This document shows, one piece after another, positions 1 through 11,836 of a stretch of 64,000 bases of DNA (position 1 is the stretch's first letter; every line of letters begins with the position of its first letter). The notes beneath the pieces are model-generated. The model ran no database searches. It had not been told where the DNA came from and saw only the letters and a list, made by a program, of their open reading frames with translations. The DNA lies in contig JAJEKV010000030.1 in the NCBI GenBank assembly GCA_021234155.1, forward strand, positions 756,901 to 820,900. Reading direction: 5' to 3'. The translations under genes were made by a program, and so were the position numbers. Source of the stretch: Isoetes taiwanensis. Its lineage: Eukaryota > Streptophyta > Lycopodiopsida > Isoetales > Isoetaceae.

Positions 1-3000
1 GAAAAAGATTCTTAGTGAGTTCAATCCACCATGTTGTCCTAGGAGAATGAAAGTCTTCTTCCCTAAGCCATGCACCAAATGTTTAAAGAACTTTTTAGCT
101 TTTGCTGCCTTTCAAGCCAGAAATCTATCTTTGCCTGATAGGAAAGACGCACCTTAAGTCATGCCATTCATCCAGGTCACTAACTATCATCAATAAGGGT
201 CCTTCATTCCTTTTCTTCTTCAATACGTTTACTACGTTCATGGCCGATTTTCATTATCTCGGCCCTTACAAGTGACACAACATATAGAATTCACTCTTTG
301 GTTGTGGCTTTTATTCCGTAGGGTCACCAATTCATTTACTCCTTTAGGTACTCTTTAACTGTCTTGTGTCTTCTAAGCCGCTATTATGTAGCAGTTTATG
401 TCAAGGTTGCTTCCAAACCCCCCCATGTTGTTAACACACATATTGTTCAGGGTTATGATTCAACATTGTCGTACACTCTAGAAATGTTAGTCATTACGTT
501 TCTCTGTCATGGCGTTATGCCGCGGTTGTGGCATTCCAAATGACTTGGCATCCTCATCTAAGCCATAGCCATGGCCTAAGTTAACGAGTGAGCCTTCATA
601 TGAATCGTAAATTACCTCGAGTCATCAGGGTGCCTCCCTTGCATTTTTTCTAAACCTCCCTAAAGTACCTATCCTGGCTTGTATCGACGGCTTGTATCGA
701 TATTCGAGCTCTATGTGTTCTAACTTACACTTCCATCTAACCCATGGGGGTCACCTCTGCCTGACCCGAGTATGGATATGGGAGATCTAGTCTTAGGTGT
801 CTATGCAAGACACATAGTAGCTGTTATTCGCCACCCATCTTGGAATTATACCATTGTACTGTTCAACCCCATCATCTTAAGCTTTATTCTATTGCACGTT
901 GATATTTAATTCAAGTGCCAACTACAACATCCTAACTTAGCATGCAATAGATTGACTGTTGTTTCCACATTCCAGACATACTCCCAACATGCGTACATAG
1001 TCAACGTATATTCTTATCCCACAATGCTAGAGCTCTGCTCTAACTTAGCTAGCTAAAGTATAACCGTTGTAGCTCTTTGAAACAAAACCTATTGTCTATG
1101 TACCTTTACGATGTGGCTACGCCGCCGACTTCCCAAATGGACAGTACCCAACTCTATGTTGGAATGGTATATGCTGCCTACATTTTGATAGCATTCCTAG
1201 GTGCTTCAACCATTTCCTTAGTGCCTTATAGTGCTTCAGTCCCGTACATAGACTATGTTTCCCCCACGAGATTAGGCCATCATTCCGAAGGCTACTACCC
1301 CACATAAGGAGCTTTTCTAAAGGCTTCTTCCATTAAATATCCTTTGTGTCCTCAATTTGAACCATGCTTTGTCACAATTAACCTATTTTCTTAAGTTATC
1401 ATATCAACTTCAACTTTTGATCGGTTTCAAATGTTGTCATCTTTGGCTCCCTCATAATGAGACGGAGGCATTAAAACCTCTCGATGTCATAATAAAAAAT
1501 CCCTATGTTCGAACCTAGTCTTAAAGTCATAATCTATAAGAGGTCTATGCCTCGAGACAAGGGATCCTCCAGCTTCTACTTCAGTGTTTACAATTGCTTC
1601 CCGTGAGTAGAGTCTCTTAGGATATATAGACTATTGGTCTATATAATCTCACCCCTTCTAATTTATATGCCTCATCTTGATTTTCATTGGAACTTCCAAT
1701 TCCTATGTTTTGCCCTCTTGTCGGACAGCCTAAAGGGATGATCGACAAAGTCGTCGTCCTCTTCTTCTTCCATCATTGGACGCGATATTTTATATATCTT
1801 ATTTATTCCCAAAACCCAATAAATATTCTCAGCTTATAATGCTGAATTAATTTAGCAGTATCTAGAACCTTTGAGCAGTTAAATTCCCGTTATCTATTAT
1901 TTCAATTCTATTCCAACCATCCTCGGGATATTTTTGAATCACCGTGTATGCTAGACTTATTCTAGCTATTTTCCCTCATTTAAACTCCTTTCATAATCCT
2001 TAAACCTTGTCAAGTAACACTTCATTCGCCTTGTACGAACCAATATGACATACATCTGAATGCCACAGTCGACATCCTCGATATCCTCACTAATGTAGTA
2101 TCTGATACTACTAAATCCTTCTGACATCTACGATGTATAACATAATAGTGGATGCTATTATCCACTAAAAAAGAAAAATTCAACTTCTTGTTGCCGCAAA
2201 CATATTTTCTCAATTCATTTATCTTGTACCATAAACATGTTGTGGTTTTGACACCACACTTTTTAGACTCTCTAACCTTAGTTTGCCTTGATCCTCAAGC
2301 TCTAGTCACAAATTCCCAAGGAGAGATGCCACCCTAAGTCCTAGTGGACATGTTTAACATCTAGTACAGGAACTCTTATCATCATTATTTTCGTATTCAT
2401 GTGGAATGTGAACTAAAAGTTCTATTATACACCCTTTCTTTTTCTTGTTATGTTTTACCATTAAATGGTCCTAGTACGCATATACCAACGCAGAGCCACT
2501 TCTCAGGATACAAACACGATACCAAATCCAAAGCACATTCTCCTTGGTGAGATGTTCATTGGGCACCTACCTTGTTCATACTCCAGACTTTGGACTATTC
2601 AAAGTGTCCCTTCAAATTCTCTATATTTGAAATGTTGTTTACAACAACTTTCAAGCTCCTCTTTCCTCACACTTGCCATGTGGGTACATTACTTCCCTCC
2701 CTAATGTCAACTTTCCTTCATAGTATAACTTCACCAAAGCTCCAACATACCTTTGCAGCTTTCAGACGATTATGCCTTCTGCTAACAATTATTGTCTTCC
2801 ATTCCAACGGTCTTATAGAATACTTAATCCCGCCTTCGTTCAGTTCGACCTTGACTCTCTTGACCTTGTGTGGAAACTACGTTCCACACTATTGTCCACT
2901 ATTTTATTCGGTATCTTGATGCTCCCAGCGGAGATATGATGTGTCCATTTCTTTAACTTGTACCATCATGATGGCCATGCATTTGACCAATGTCATTAAG

Positions 3001-3480
3001 CATATCCACGTGGCTACATGGTCATTTTACTCAGGCATATCCTTGCATCTATATTGCATGCCTTAGGAACGCCAGCCTCCTTACGAAATGCAACTTATCC
3101 ATAATGTTATAACCTATAATAGATACGCGCCCTCATACGCCATTATTCTCAATCTTTCCATTAATCATACCTCGATTCAAATAGCAATAGCTATAAAATG
3201 TTGAGTCAACATTCTATACCTTCACCACCATTGTCGAAACCTACACTTCTAAAGTGATCTCCCTTTCATAAGCTGGGTACTTATAGTATCGTACCTCTCT
3301 AATATGGTCTATGGCAGATAATCATATACCACTTCTCCCTCATCTGTATGGTGCTATATCTAGTCTCTTTCTATGTTGAATGGCAATATATATATGCCAC
3401 GTGATAAATCAATCCTCTTAATTATTAAGTCCAGTGATTCAATGGGATAACAAACATCGTCATATCAATTCTCTCGACTA
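1..3480. other. No gene recognised
   Basis: I see no reading frame here that resembles a protein I know, and no clear terminal repeats. The + strand is rich in pyrimidines and the open frames are short (at most about 115 codons) and of low complexity. It lies directly upstream of a gag zinc-knuckle remnant on the + strand, so part of it may be decayed retroelement sequence. That is inference only. Confidence 0.4.
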
Positions 3481-3750
3481 TTGATCCAAAATAAGGATAC
3501 CTTACCACTCTTTCTCGTGGACGATAAAAACTTATCTTTATCTTTATCTTTATTCCCAATGTTCGGCACTTCTACTTCAAGCAAGAGCCCAGGATCTGCT
3601 CAACCATCATTATATAACAGGCTCAAGAAGGACCAGACATGCTTCCAATGCTTCCGTCGTAGACACTATAGTCACGACTGCCCTTCTGTGGTACAGGAAG
3701 ATCGCATGGCCATAGCACCAGTGGACAGTAACCCAGGCAGCATCAATTAA
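3481..3750 (+). pseudogene. Gag nucleocapsid remnant (Ty3/Gypsy, chromovirus-like)
   Basis: This 89-codon frame contains one CCHC zinc knuckle of the form CX2CX4HX4C (CFQCFRRRHYSHDC). The knuckle binds nucleic acid in retroelement Gag proteins. The residues around it (LKKD before, then CP and later MA) match the arrangement around the knuckle in the chromovirus at 43973-39160 ([10 protein letters not shown], then MA), so this is probably a relative on the opposite strand. No protease or polymerase follows, so it is an isolated fragment. The first part of the frame overlaps a SINE-like tail and is unlikely to be coding. It is clearly not a functional gene. Confidence 0.55.
3500..3553 (+). repeat. 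SINE-like 3' tail with TTTATC microsatellite
   Basis: The motif CTCGTGGACGATAAAAA at 3514-3530 is followed by an imperfect TTTATC repeat. The same motif, each time followed by a different short tandem repeat, recurs near 24305, 24438, 30098 and 62966. Only the tail is recognisable at this copy. Confidence 0.5.
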
Positions 3751-6700
3751 ACGGTACCCCATAGAACGTCTTTGTGGGATATATCTGTGCGATGTCAATA
3801 TAAGAATATCTGTATGTCTGATAAATGTATAAGATATAACTAATGAATTAACATGTGTGCTCATGTGGATGTAAAGTATGGTTAAGATAGACAGTGTGGG
3901 TCTGGAAAGCGGCGAGATAGTCAAAAGAAGAAAAGTATTTCAAAATATGATGGAAAGAAAATGTTAATATAATAAAGTGTAGAGTGCATGCAGTGGCATA
4001 TAAATATCCATGTGTTACACAAAGTATTGAAGGAATAACGAGACTTAGATTATGATTATAAAATGCTTATAAATAATAAATGATGAAGAACGTGTGTGTG
4101 TGTAATTAACATTAAAATGAGATATATTACAATATATAATTGTATTAAAGGATAATTATAAATGTGATGGACATGCAAAACGCTGAGGATAGCAATATAC
4201 GAGTTAGTAAAACTGTAACAAAATAAGAAAACAAAATTTTGATAGAAAATTAAATTAGGGTTGACTGTGATGAATTGTAAAGTGAAGGGAGAATATAATA
4301 AACATATACACAAAACTTAATATGATTAGAATAAGTTTCTACTAAACGTGCGAGAATTATAAGTGTGTATTATATGAAAAGAAGAAGTAGAAGTTGTCTA
4401 TGTCTATGCCCGTGTATAATATATAATCAGCTAAATGTGTGTGAATAAAGAATGATTTCTAAATTAGGCATACTGTGATATCGAGTCACTGCAATGTATA
4501 TCTATAAGGGTATAACATCAATGAAATAAACAAGCGAGTAGTCACGGATTCCAGAAGAGTTCCAACCATTGCAGAACTCATCACCACGAATGTAACAGTC
4601 GGACTTCCACAAACCGTCAGGCATTTGACTTCTAATGTGCATGGTTGAACAACATGTGTTCACTGACATGCAAGTTGTTGATGCTTACCTCGGTTTCCTA
4701 CGGCAACGTCACGCATGCTCCACCAACCACACCATCAACTCCAGCTTCGACGAAAAGTAGCGCGTGCTAAAACCACCAGCCGATATCTCGTGAGTTTTCC
4801 GGCAGGGATCATGCAGGCCAGCCTTCATGTAGCGGGGATCGAGCTAGATGCATTCTAGGAATGGGGATGTGCATATAGGCATGAACGCCTTCATCTACGG
4901 CTATAATAGGAACATTACCATTCCTTATGCCGAGACGGATGGCAAGCCTTAGGCATGATACATTTTCCCTTCTTCATATTTTTTTCTTCAAAGGGGGTGG
5001 TCCTTCAACCACAACATATAAATTATTTTGTAAATATTGATGTCTTATGATTCTGCACGCCAAAAGCGCTCACCTTGGCGCCTGCAGCTTCTTTTAAAGG
5101 CCACTACAGGCCCACGTTCTTGCTGTGATATGTATTTTCTAGTTGCCCTGCTAGGCCCTATAGGCTACGGTCTACCGAGTACCACTGTCGTGCCTGCTTA
5201 TATATTATTTCTACAATGTCGCTTTTTGACCGACTATGGTCCTAAATAATGATCATGTACGATCTATATATGTATCTTTTATATCACCGACCTGAGTCCG
5301 TTCAATCTTCCTTTCACTCTCTTTGTACTTAACCATCTAACACCAATGCTGAGGACAATATAACTTGTTATGTTCCCTTCCACATAACGTTGCTCAAACT
5401 AATTACCACTCAACCCTCGTACAGTTATAAATTATACATTACGCGTCATTTCAAACTTGATCACTTTGAACATGACAACTTTTATGTGACTTATAATTTC
5501 GAATTACCTCTTAAGTGGACCGAGTCAGATGGAGGGCCTTTCTGTGGTGATGGAGTCGCCATGGGAGGGGAATTTTCCGTATTTATACGATAAGAGCATC
5601 GTATAGGTTTTGGGAGCGTGATAAAATGTTACAAGTCCAACACACATTCTACTATTCTCCTCCTTAAATTCACATCTATCAAGTCTTAGTAGTATTGCTT
5701 GTTCGGTTCCAAATTAAAACATCTAGTTTACCTTAGAAGTAGGAGATGCAATATTCCTCATGCAGCTGCATACCTAATTTTTATCTATTAGTCTATAGGC
5801 ACAACATCCTACGACACATCTACTTTTAATCTTTGTCTATGTGCACAAACATCCTACCATGACTCTATAATATGTAGTTATGGTATGTTGGAGCATCGTT
5901 CATTTTCTTGCCAAGGCAAATATAAAGCCATGATAAGAAAGCAAGGTGCTATCGCAGTGGGGGTTGCCCTTAAGGAGTTGTTACTTTAGGGTTATCATCG
6001 AGGAAAAAGAATATGTACAAGTTGCAAATATCAGGAAAGGATGTGCAATCGTTTAGTGAAGCATCTTGCAACACTGGAAAACAAAGTGTAGGTGTTGCAA
6101 CATTTGGACACGAATGAAATTCGTTTAAGAGGTTCAATGAATATGCCAGAAGAAATATATAAAGAAAAGGAATGAATTGTATGGAAACATAGAAATGTAG
6201 CATGCGTCTTATGTCGATGCAAAATCCAATGCAGCCCCCAATTCATTCATAAAGTTAAATTCTATGTTGATGGCAGCAGAGACTAGCAATAGTCTACAAT
6301 TTATCTTGGTAGTGTATACTTTATCTTGGTTGTGTTATAGTGCTTCAAAAGTCAAACTTTGTCATAACTGGAAATGCAGTTCTAATTTGGTTTACAATTA
6401 TTGTGCCTAAAATGAAATTTATGGAAATAATTTGGACATAAACAATGACAGAAATGTATAAGGCAAATCTATATTTACTTTTACAACACAGGTGAGCCAT
6501 ATGTTAAAGCGGGAATATATACGTTGTTTCATATGTCCTTTATGATGCTTTGACCAGTGTGCATAAAACATTTAAAGTTTAAAGCCTTTTCAAAGACGTT
6601 GATGGCTGATTCTAATGATCTTTTCCAGAATTTATCAATATATATCTCATGGTCCCCTAGCCATTAAGTTGAAGTACCACCATCTAGATTTATTCCATCA

Positions 6701-7216
6701 ACATGCATATCCTGATAAATTACACATTATACAGCCCAAAAGAAAAGCACAGTCATTTCTAGCAAGAATTTATCACATCACAAGAACCCGACGTACGAGT
6801 TTGTCTGCAAGCACCGGGGACCCGTAATAGAGTAATAGTTATCTCTTTGAAAAGCACTGCCAGCATGGTTATTTGTTTAAAAACCCTTCACAAAGAATAC
6901 CAGGACAAAGAAAACATTCTTGAACATCTCCTACTTACCTTTTCTTTAATTCCACTACCTCTCGAGTTATATCTCTGATTCCACTACCATCTTTACCAAG
7001 CATGTCACAAAAAGATTTGCTTCAAGTATGAAAATAAATTTTGGGCAACCTATATAGCCATGTGTAACTGCACAAAGTTCATGAAAAATATAAGCAAAAA
7101 CCTATCTGAAACCCAGAAAGTGCAACATAACGTGCCAATGCTTCATTATCAAGGATATACCATTTTACTAAGATTCTTTACAAGAACGCCAGTTTATGGT
7201 GAGATGGCAATATAAT
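3751..7216. other. No gene recognised; AT-rich, decayed
   Basis: No convincing coding region, LTR pair or RNA gene was seen. The only structured items are a short match to the 3' tail of the downstream chromovirus (4990-5014) and a short GT run near 4092. The stretch ends at the target-site duplication of the Gypsy element that starts at 7222. Confidence 0.4.
4990..5014 (+). repeat. Match to chromovirus 3' untranslated tail
   Basis: About 24 bases here (AAGGGGGTGGTCC, then TTCAACCACAA) match the reverse complement of 38921-38944, with one base missing. In the chromovirus that segment lies between the integrase stop and the polypurine tract. With the + strand gag knuckle at about 3640, it suggests an internally deleted relative lies in 3.5-5 kb. 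Confidence 0.4.
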
Positions 7217-7221
7217 ACTAA
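7217..7221. repeat. Target-site duplication ACTAA (left)
   Basis: ACTAA directly precedes the TG that starts the left LTR at 7222, and the same five bases follow the right LTR at 14583-14587. A 5-bp duplication is what Ty3/Gypsy integrases make. Confidence 0.9.
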
Positions 7222-7556
7222 TGTTAGAGCCTGAACTCTAACCTTGCAAGAAGGATGAAAAACCCAACAATCCAAGCTCAATCTATCAGATCAAGGCAAT
7301 GCACAACACAAAGAATCATCATCTCCATAGCTAGATCAAGCAAAATACCTCTCTCTCAATACACCGTCTCTCTGTTCTCCCCTCTCTGCTCAGACAATCC
7401 CGTCATGATCATGGATACGTGCAAATATCCAGCACGCGTGCATGTGCATATATCACTCTATATACGGTATACGGTCTCCTATACCACCTCAATAGTGGTG
7501 AATGTGGTGAGTGTGGTGAGTGGTGACGAGTGTGGTGAGTGGTGACCACCCCAACA
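7222..7556 (-). repeat. 3' LTR (335 bp) of the Tat-like element
   Basis: It starts TGTTAGAGCC and ends CCCAACA on the + strand and matches 14267-14582. It has 19 extra bases within a GTGGTGAGTGTGGTGAG-type run near its right end. A polypurine tract is expected just inside, at 7557 onward on the coding strand, but none is visible. The neighbouring + strand instead reads GTGGCGACTACAGTGGGAAA, which looks more like a primer-binding site. Confidence 0.92.
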
Positions 7557-7949
7557 GTGGCGACTACAGTGGGAAAATGTGTCACTCCGTGGCGGAGAAC
7601 CCACAACAAACATACTCATATGGTCATTGGGACATGTCCCCAAATGACACATTTACACCCTCCTCAAATCCAAATGACTAATACAAACAAACTGGTCCAA
7701 AATGACAGTGACGAAACAGAACCTTTGTAACTGTGGCAAACTTTGAAAGCTGATATCTTGAGTTCCAGAACTCCGTTTGACCTACACCATAGCTCGTTGG
7801 ATTCGTATCGTCGAAACACATCTTTTGATGTAGGATAGATTGTGTATTATGGACCCGTCGCCATCTGTTTTTACAGAAAAATGACCTGCTGTAACCCAAA
7901 AGTTCTCCACAAATTCTCTGCAATTGGAGCTCTGCCAAATTTGAATCCC

Positions 7950-9240
7950 TTAGAATAGCACTTCTCTTTCAAAATAAGGCCTGAGATCCTTGCAATTTCT
8001 GGGATTAGGAAACAATTCCCCTTCTGGAGTCATCAAGTAGAAAGCCCCACCTAGTACCTCTTTATCAATCAGAAATGGGCCTTCCCATGGGCTTTGAAAT
8101 TTGGATAGATGCTTCTTAGTGGTCCTGCACAATACCAATTGCCCCTCCTCAAATGGATTGACAACCCTGTAACCTGTCTTTGATAAGCTTTACTTTCTGT
8201 TTATGCCTCATATTGAAGTCTGCTGCTTCTTGTCTCATCTCTTGCAATTGCAACAAATCATCCATCCTATTAGGCACTGGATTTAGAGTTGGAACTTCTC
8301 CTAAATTCTCATAATAAGGTAGTTCCACAAATGAACACAAAGGAATGTCCAAATGAATAGGCATCACAGATTGCACTCCATAAACCAATTCAAATGGTGT
8401 AAATCCTGTAGCCAACTTGTAAGTACACCTGAAGCTCCATAAAGCACCTGTCAAGGCTTCATGCCAATTTCTTTGATTATCCTTCACTGTTTTAGCCAAG
8501 ATAGCTTTCAAAATTTTGTTAGTAGACTCAGCTTGCCCATTTCCCTGTGGATAATAAGCAGAAGCTTTTACATGTTGAACACCAATCTTTTCTGTTAACT
8601 GAGCTACTACTTTCCCCATGAAATGAGTTCCCCGATCAGACAAAAGAATGGTTGGAACACCAAACCGAGAAATCAAACTGTGATAAAGAAAGCTTACTGT
8701 GGTATTTTCTGTAGCATGCTTTGCTGGAATTGCTTCTACCCACTTCGTAAACATACATGTGGCTGCCAAGATATACTTATGACCTTTGGAAGATGGAGGA
8801 TTGATAGGCCCAATGTAATCCAATCCCCACAATGAAATGGACCTAACACTCAAAATAGGATGGAATGGCATATTATTATGGCCAGTTAACTGCTTGTGCC
8901 TTTGACACTTTTCACATTTGCTAACAAAGTCTCTAGTATCCTTGTAAAGAGTTGGCCAGTAATATCACCAATGAAGGATCTTCCTAGCTGTTGTTCTGGC
9001 TGCAAAATGCCCTTGACAATCATGTGCTTGCTGCAACAAGTCATGAGTTTGCTGACTAGCAACACACCTTAATAAGAGACCTTCTATAGTCCTCTTATAA
9101 AGAATAGCTTCATGCACCACATAACCAGCTGCTTGTATTCTCAGAGCATGCTTTTGTTGCTTTGAAAATGATGAAGGATAAGTCTGATCTTGTAAATACC
9201 TGTATATATTGGCATATCAAGATCCACGGTCTCAATGAAC
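7950..9240 (-). pseudogene. Integrase, broken
   Basis: The zinc-binding N-terminus can be followed at about 9130-8890, ending in CEKCQRHKQL. It is cut by TGA at 8967-8965 within the usual W-Y-W-P motif. The catalytic core in 8871-8149 shows D in WGLDYIGP, D in LSDRGTHF and E in YYPQGNGQAESTNK. A one-base frameshift near 8150 separates the C-terminal domain (8138-7950; WEGPFLIDKEV, YFEREVLF). Integrase inserts the cDNA into the genome. No chromodomain follows, which fits a non-chromoviral (Tat-like) element. The 3' LTR begins about 390 bases downstream, after non-coding sequence. Confidence 0.85.
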
Positions 9241-9260
9241 TCTTATAATACTCCATTATC

Positions 9261-10736
9261 CTAAAATGCTACTTGCTGGTCTGTTTCCTCTTCTATTTCA
9301 ACACCACTACTCAAATAGGCACTTGGATTATGAGCTCCTTGAGCCATCTTAACATACTTCAATTCAAATTCTTGTATGATAAGAGCCCATCTTGTAAACT
9401 TAGGATCTTGGACAATCTTGTTGTAAATGCATGGCAATGGGTTCACATCCATATGAATGTAGACATATTGTACATTTGCTGAATTCCATTGTGAAGGAAG
9501 AAGATAATGTCTAAATTTATTCAAGGCCCACTTCAATGCCAACCCAAGATGCTCCACATGAGTCCATTTCTGCTCTTGTGGAGTTAACAACCTGCTAGCA
9601 TAGTAATTCGCATCATAATGCTTTTGCTGATTTTTTTGACATAGTGTGACAGCCAAAGCTTGCTCCCAAACTGTAAAGAATAAATGAAATGGCTCATTCA
9701 TTCTTGGAGGAATCAGCAAAGTTCTCTCTTTCAATTGTCCAAGGCACCATTCAAATGCTTCTTGAGCGTCCTCCTTCCATCTAAAATTCTGCCCTTGCTT
9801 CATACAATCCACAAGTGGCTGAGTTACTTTAGCAAAATTGTGCAAATACCTCCTACTAAAACTGAGTTGGCCATATAAGCTTCTCACTTGTGATACATTT
9901 GTAGGTGGTTTCACATTCTCCAAGGCTGCAATCTTACCATGATCCACTTGTAATCCATTTTCTGAAACATAATTGCCCAATAGTTTCCCTCCTCTAGTGA
10001 AGAAAATACACTTAGCAGGATTCAAACGTATACCATACAATCGACATCTTTCAAGAACGTTTCTGAGGTGATCCAAGTGATCCCTTCTTGGATTCGAAAA
10101 CACTGTTAGGTCATCTATAAAGACTCTCAAGAAGTCTAAAATATCATGAAAAGCATAGGTCATAGCTCGCTGAAATGTGGCTGGAGCATTTGTGAGGCCA
10201 AAAGGTAATACCTTGTAAGCATAGATGCCAAAAGGTGTTCGAAAAGCCATCATTGCTTGATGTGACGGATAGATTTGGATCTGATTATATCCTGAATAAC
10301 CATCCAAGAAAGAATAGGCCTGATTTCCTGCAACAATATCCAACAAAGTGTCTATGAATGGTGTAGAAAAATGATCTCTTTTGGTAGCTTTGTTGAGATC
10401 TCTGTAATCAATGCATACTCGGATTGAGTTATTTGGCTTTCTCACTGGTACAATAGAACTGATCCAATCTGAATTTGGCACTGGTACAATAAATCCCGCC
10501 TCCAAAAGCTTCATGACTTCAACCTTTACTTGCTCCTCTATTGCTGGACTCATTCTCCTTTGAGTTTGTTGGACTGGTTTTGATCCTTGTTTCAAATCAA
10601 TGGTATGAACCACAACCTCTGGTGGAATGCCTTTCAATTCTCTGTAATTTCTTGCCAAAACATCCCTGAATTCTCTTAACAAAGATATCAAATCACGTTC
10701 CTCCTCTTGAGTAAGATCTCCTCCAAAAGTAACCAA
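9261..10736 (-). pseudogene. Reverse transcriptase and degenerate Gypsy RNase H
   Basis: The frame holds a complete Gypsy reverse transcriptase: the primer-grip side (RMSPAIEEQVKVEVMKLLE), [31 protein letters not shown], and the catalytic site FIDDL. The connection and RNase H regions follow (YASRLLTPQEQKWTHVEHL). In the RNase H part the usual TDAS motif is replaced by TVWEQAL, so the first catalytic aspartate is missing. This fits a tether-like domain whose catalysis was handed to the extra RNase H upstream. The apparent first codon is TTG and the frame stays open upstream, so this is the middle of a polyprotein, not a start. It ends in TAG before integrase. Confidence 0.88.
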
Positions 10737-10761
10737 TTCTTCTTGATTTCCTTGAGAAATA

Positions 10762-11433
10762 TTAATATTCTTGACTGAATGTGGTGACTGTAATGAATGT
10801 GATGAATGTGGACAATGACGAATGTGATGAATGTGGTAACTGTGGTGAATGTGGTGACAGTGATGAATGTGGTGAACGTGATGACAGTGATGAATGTGGT
10901 GATTGTGGTGAATGTGGTGACGGTAGTGAATGTGGTGCAGGTGATGACTGTGGTGAATGTGGTGACTGTGATGACTGTGATGAACATGGACTGATATGAT
11001 TTACCTCATCTTCCAGAATGTGCGCATGCCACCAAGCTGCTTGCACTATTGCCGATTGTGCTAAAGCATCCGCCACACTGTTTTGTTCTCTTGGAACATG
11101 TACCACAATGCACTGCTGAAAATAAGACTTCAAATCCATGGCTTGTTGATGTAAGCTTCTCAAATTAGCACTTAAAACCTGAAATTGATCCATAAGTTGT
11201 TGACACACCAACAAAGAGTCTCCAAAAATAGTCAAACAATCAACATGCTTCTTCTTTGCCAAAGTCATCCCTTGAATAAGTGCATGATATTCAGCCTCAT
11301 TATTACTGCTTGCAGTGCATGGCATACTCAATGTAACAATCTTCTTCTTATGCCCATATATCAGAAATACTCCTACACCTCCATAATTCTTGAGCTTAGA
11401 GAATGCACCATCAAAACACATTTTTCCTTCCAT
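10762..11433 (-). pseudogene. Additional (archaeal-type) RNase H plus repeat-encoded linker
   Basis: The first 130 or so residues form an RNase HI-like domain with all four acidic positions visible: D in MCFDGAFSK, E in NNEAEYHAL, D in FGDSLLVCQQL and D in SVADALAQ. This family degrades RNA in RNA-DNA hybrids. After it comes a linker rich in Ser, Pro and His made by a GTG-type DNA repeat, then a stop. The reverse transcriptase frame starts 25 bases on in another phase and is open upstream into the same repeat. A 2-base loss within the repeat near 10815 would explain the phase change, so the two were probably one polyprotein. The domain lies before reverse transcriptase; in Tat elements as I know them it lies after RNase H. 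Confidence 0.8.
10776..10990 (-). repeat. GTGGTGAATG-type repeat inside pol
   Basis: On the + strand this is an array of GTGGTGAATGTGGTGA-like units built from multiples of three bases, so it is mostly translatable as Pro-His-Ser-rich linker on the minus strand. The same unit occurs at the right end of both LTRs (about 7493-7545 and 14536-14571). Confidence 0.85.
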
Positions 11434-11836
11434 AGTGATTTCTGTTTATCCCATCCATGCTTGATGTCAAAATCAACATCTCTACTTGATCTTGATCAAT
11501 ATCTTGCTGAAATCAAGTCTCACCAATGGGTCTTTGAATGGACTCCTCCTTCATGTTTACAAGAGTCTCTTGTAGCTCATCTTCACCAATACTTTCAAGT
11601 CTTTGGATATACTTATCTGCAACTTGCTGCTGTAAATGACATATTTCAGAATTTTGGGTACCTTTTAACCACTTGTACAAAGTCTTATCTTCCCTGTCAC
11701 CCACTTCCAAGACATGAAAACAACTAAGATCTTACTGCCCTGATACCATATCATTCTCTTTGCTGATTTCTAACTGTGGGACTGCTCAAAGAAGGATTGC
11801 AAAGAAAGGTACCTTTTGCTGATTTCAGAGGATGAT

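Noticed and set aside
9261-10736. Separate pol genes with their own start codons
   Set aside because: The apparent starts are TTG or GTG and frames are open upstream; these are pieces of one polyprotein.
10781-10999. Asp/Glu/Cys/Gly-rich or Val/Asn/Met-rich + strand frames
   Set aside because: They are translations of the GTG-type repeat in all phases, not genes.
11185-11727. 180-codon + strand frame
   Set aside because: It is antisense to the extra RNase H and linker of the Gypsy element and has no recognisable domain.
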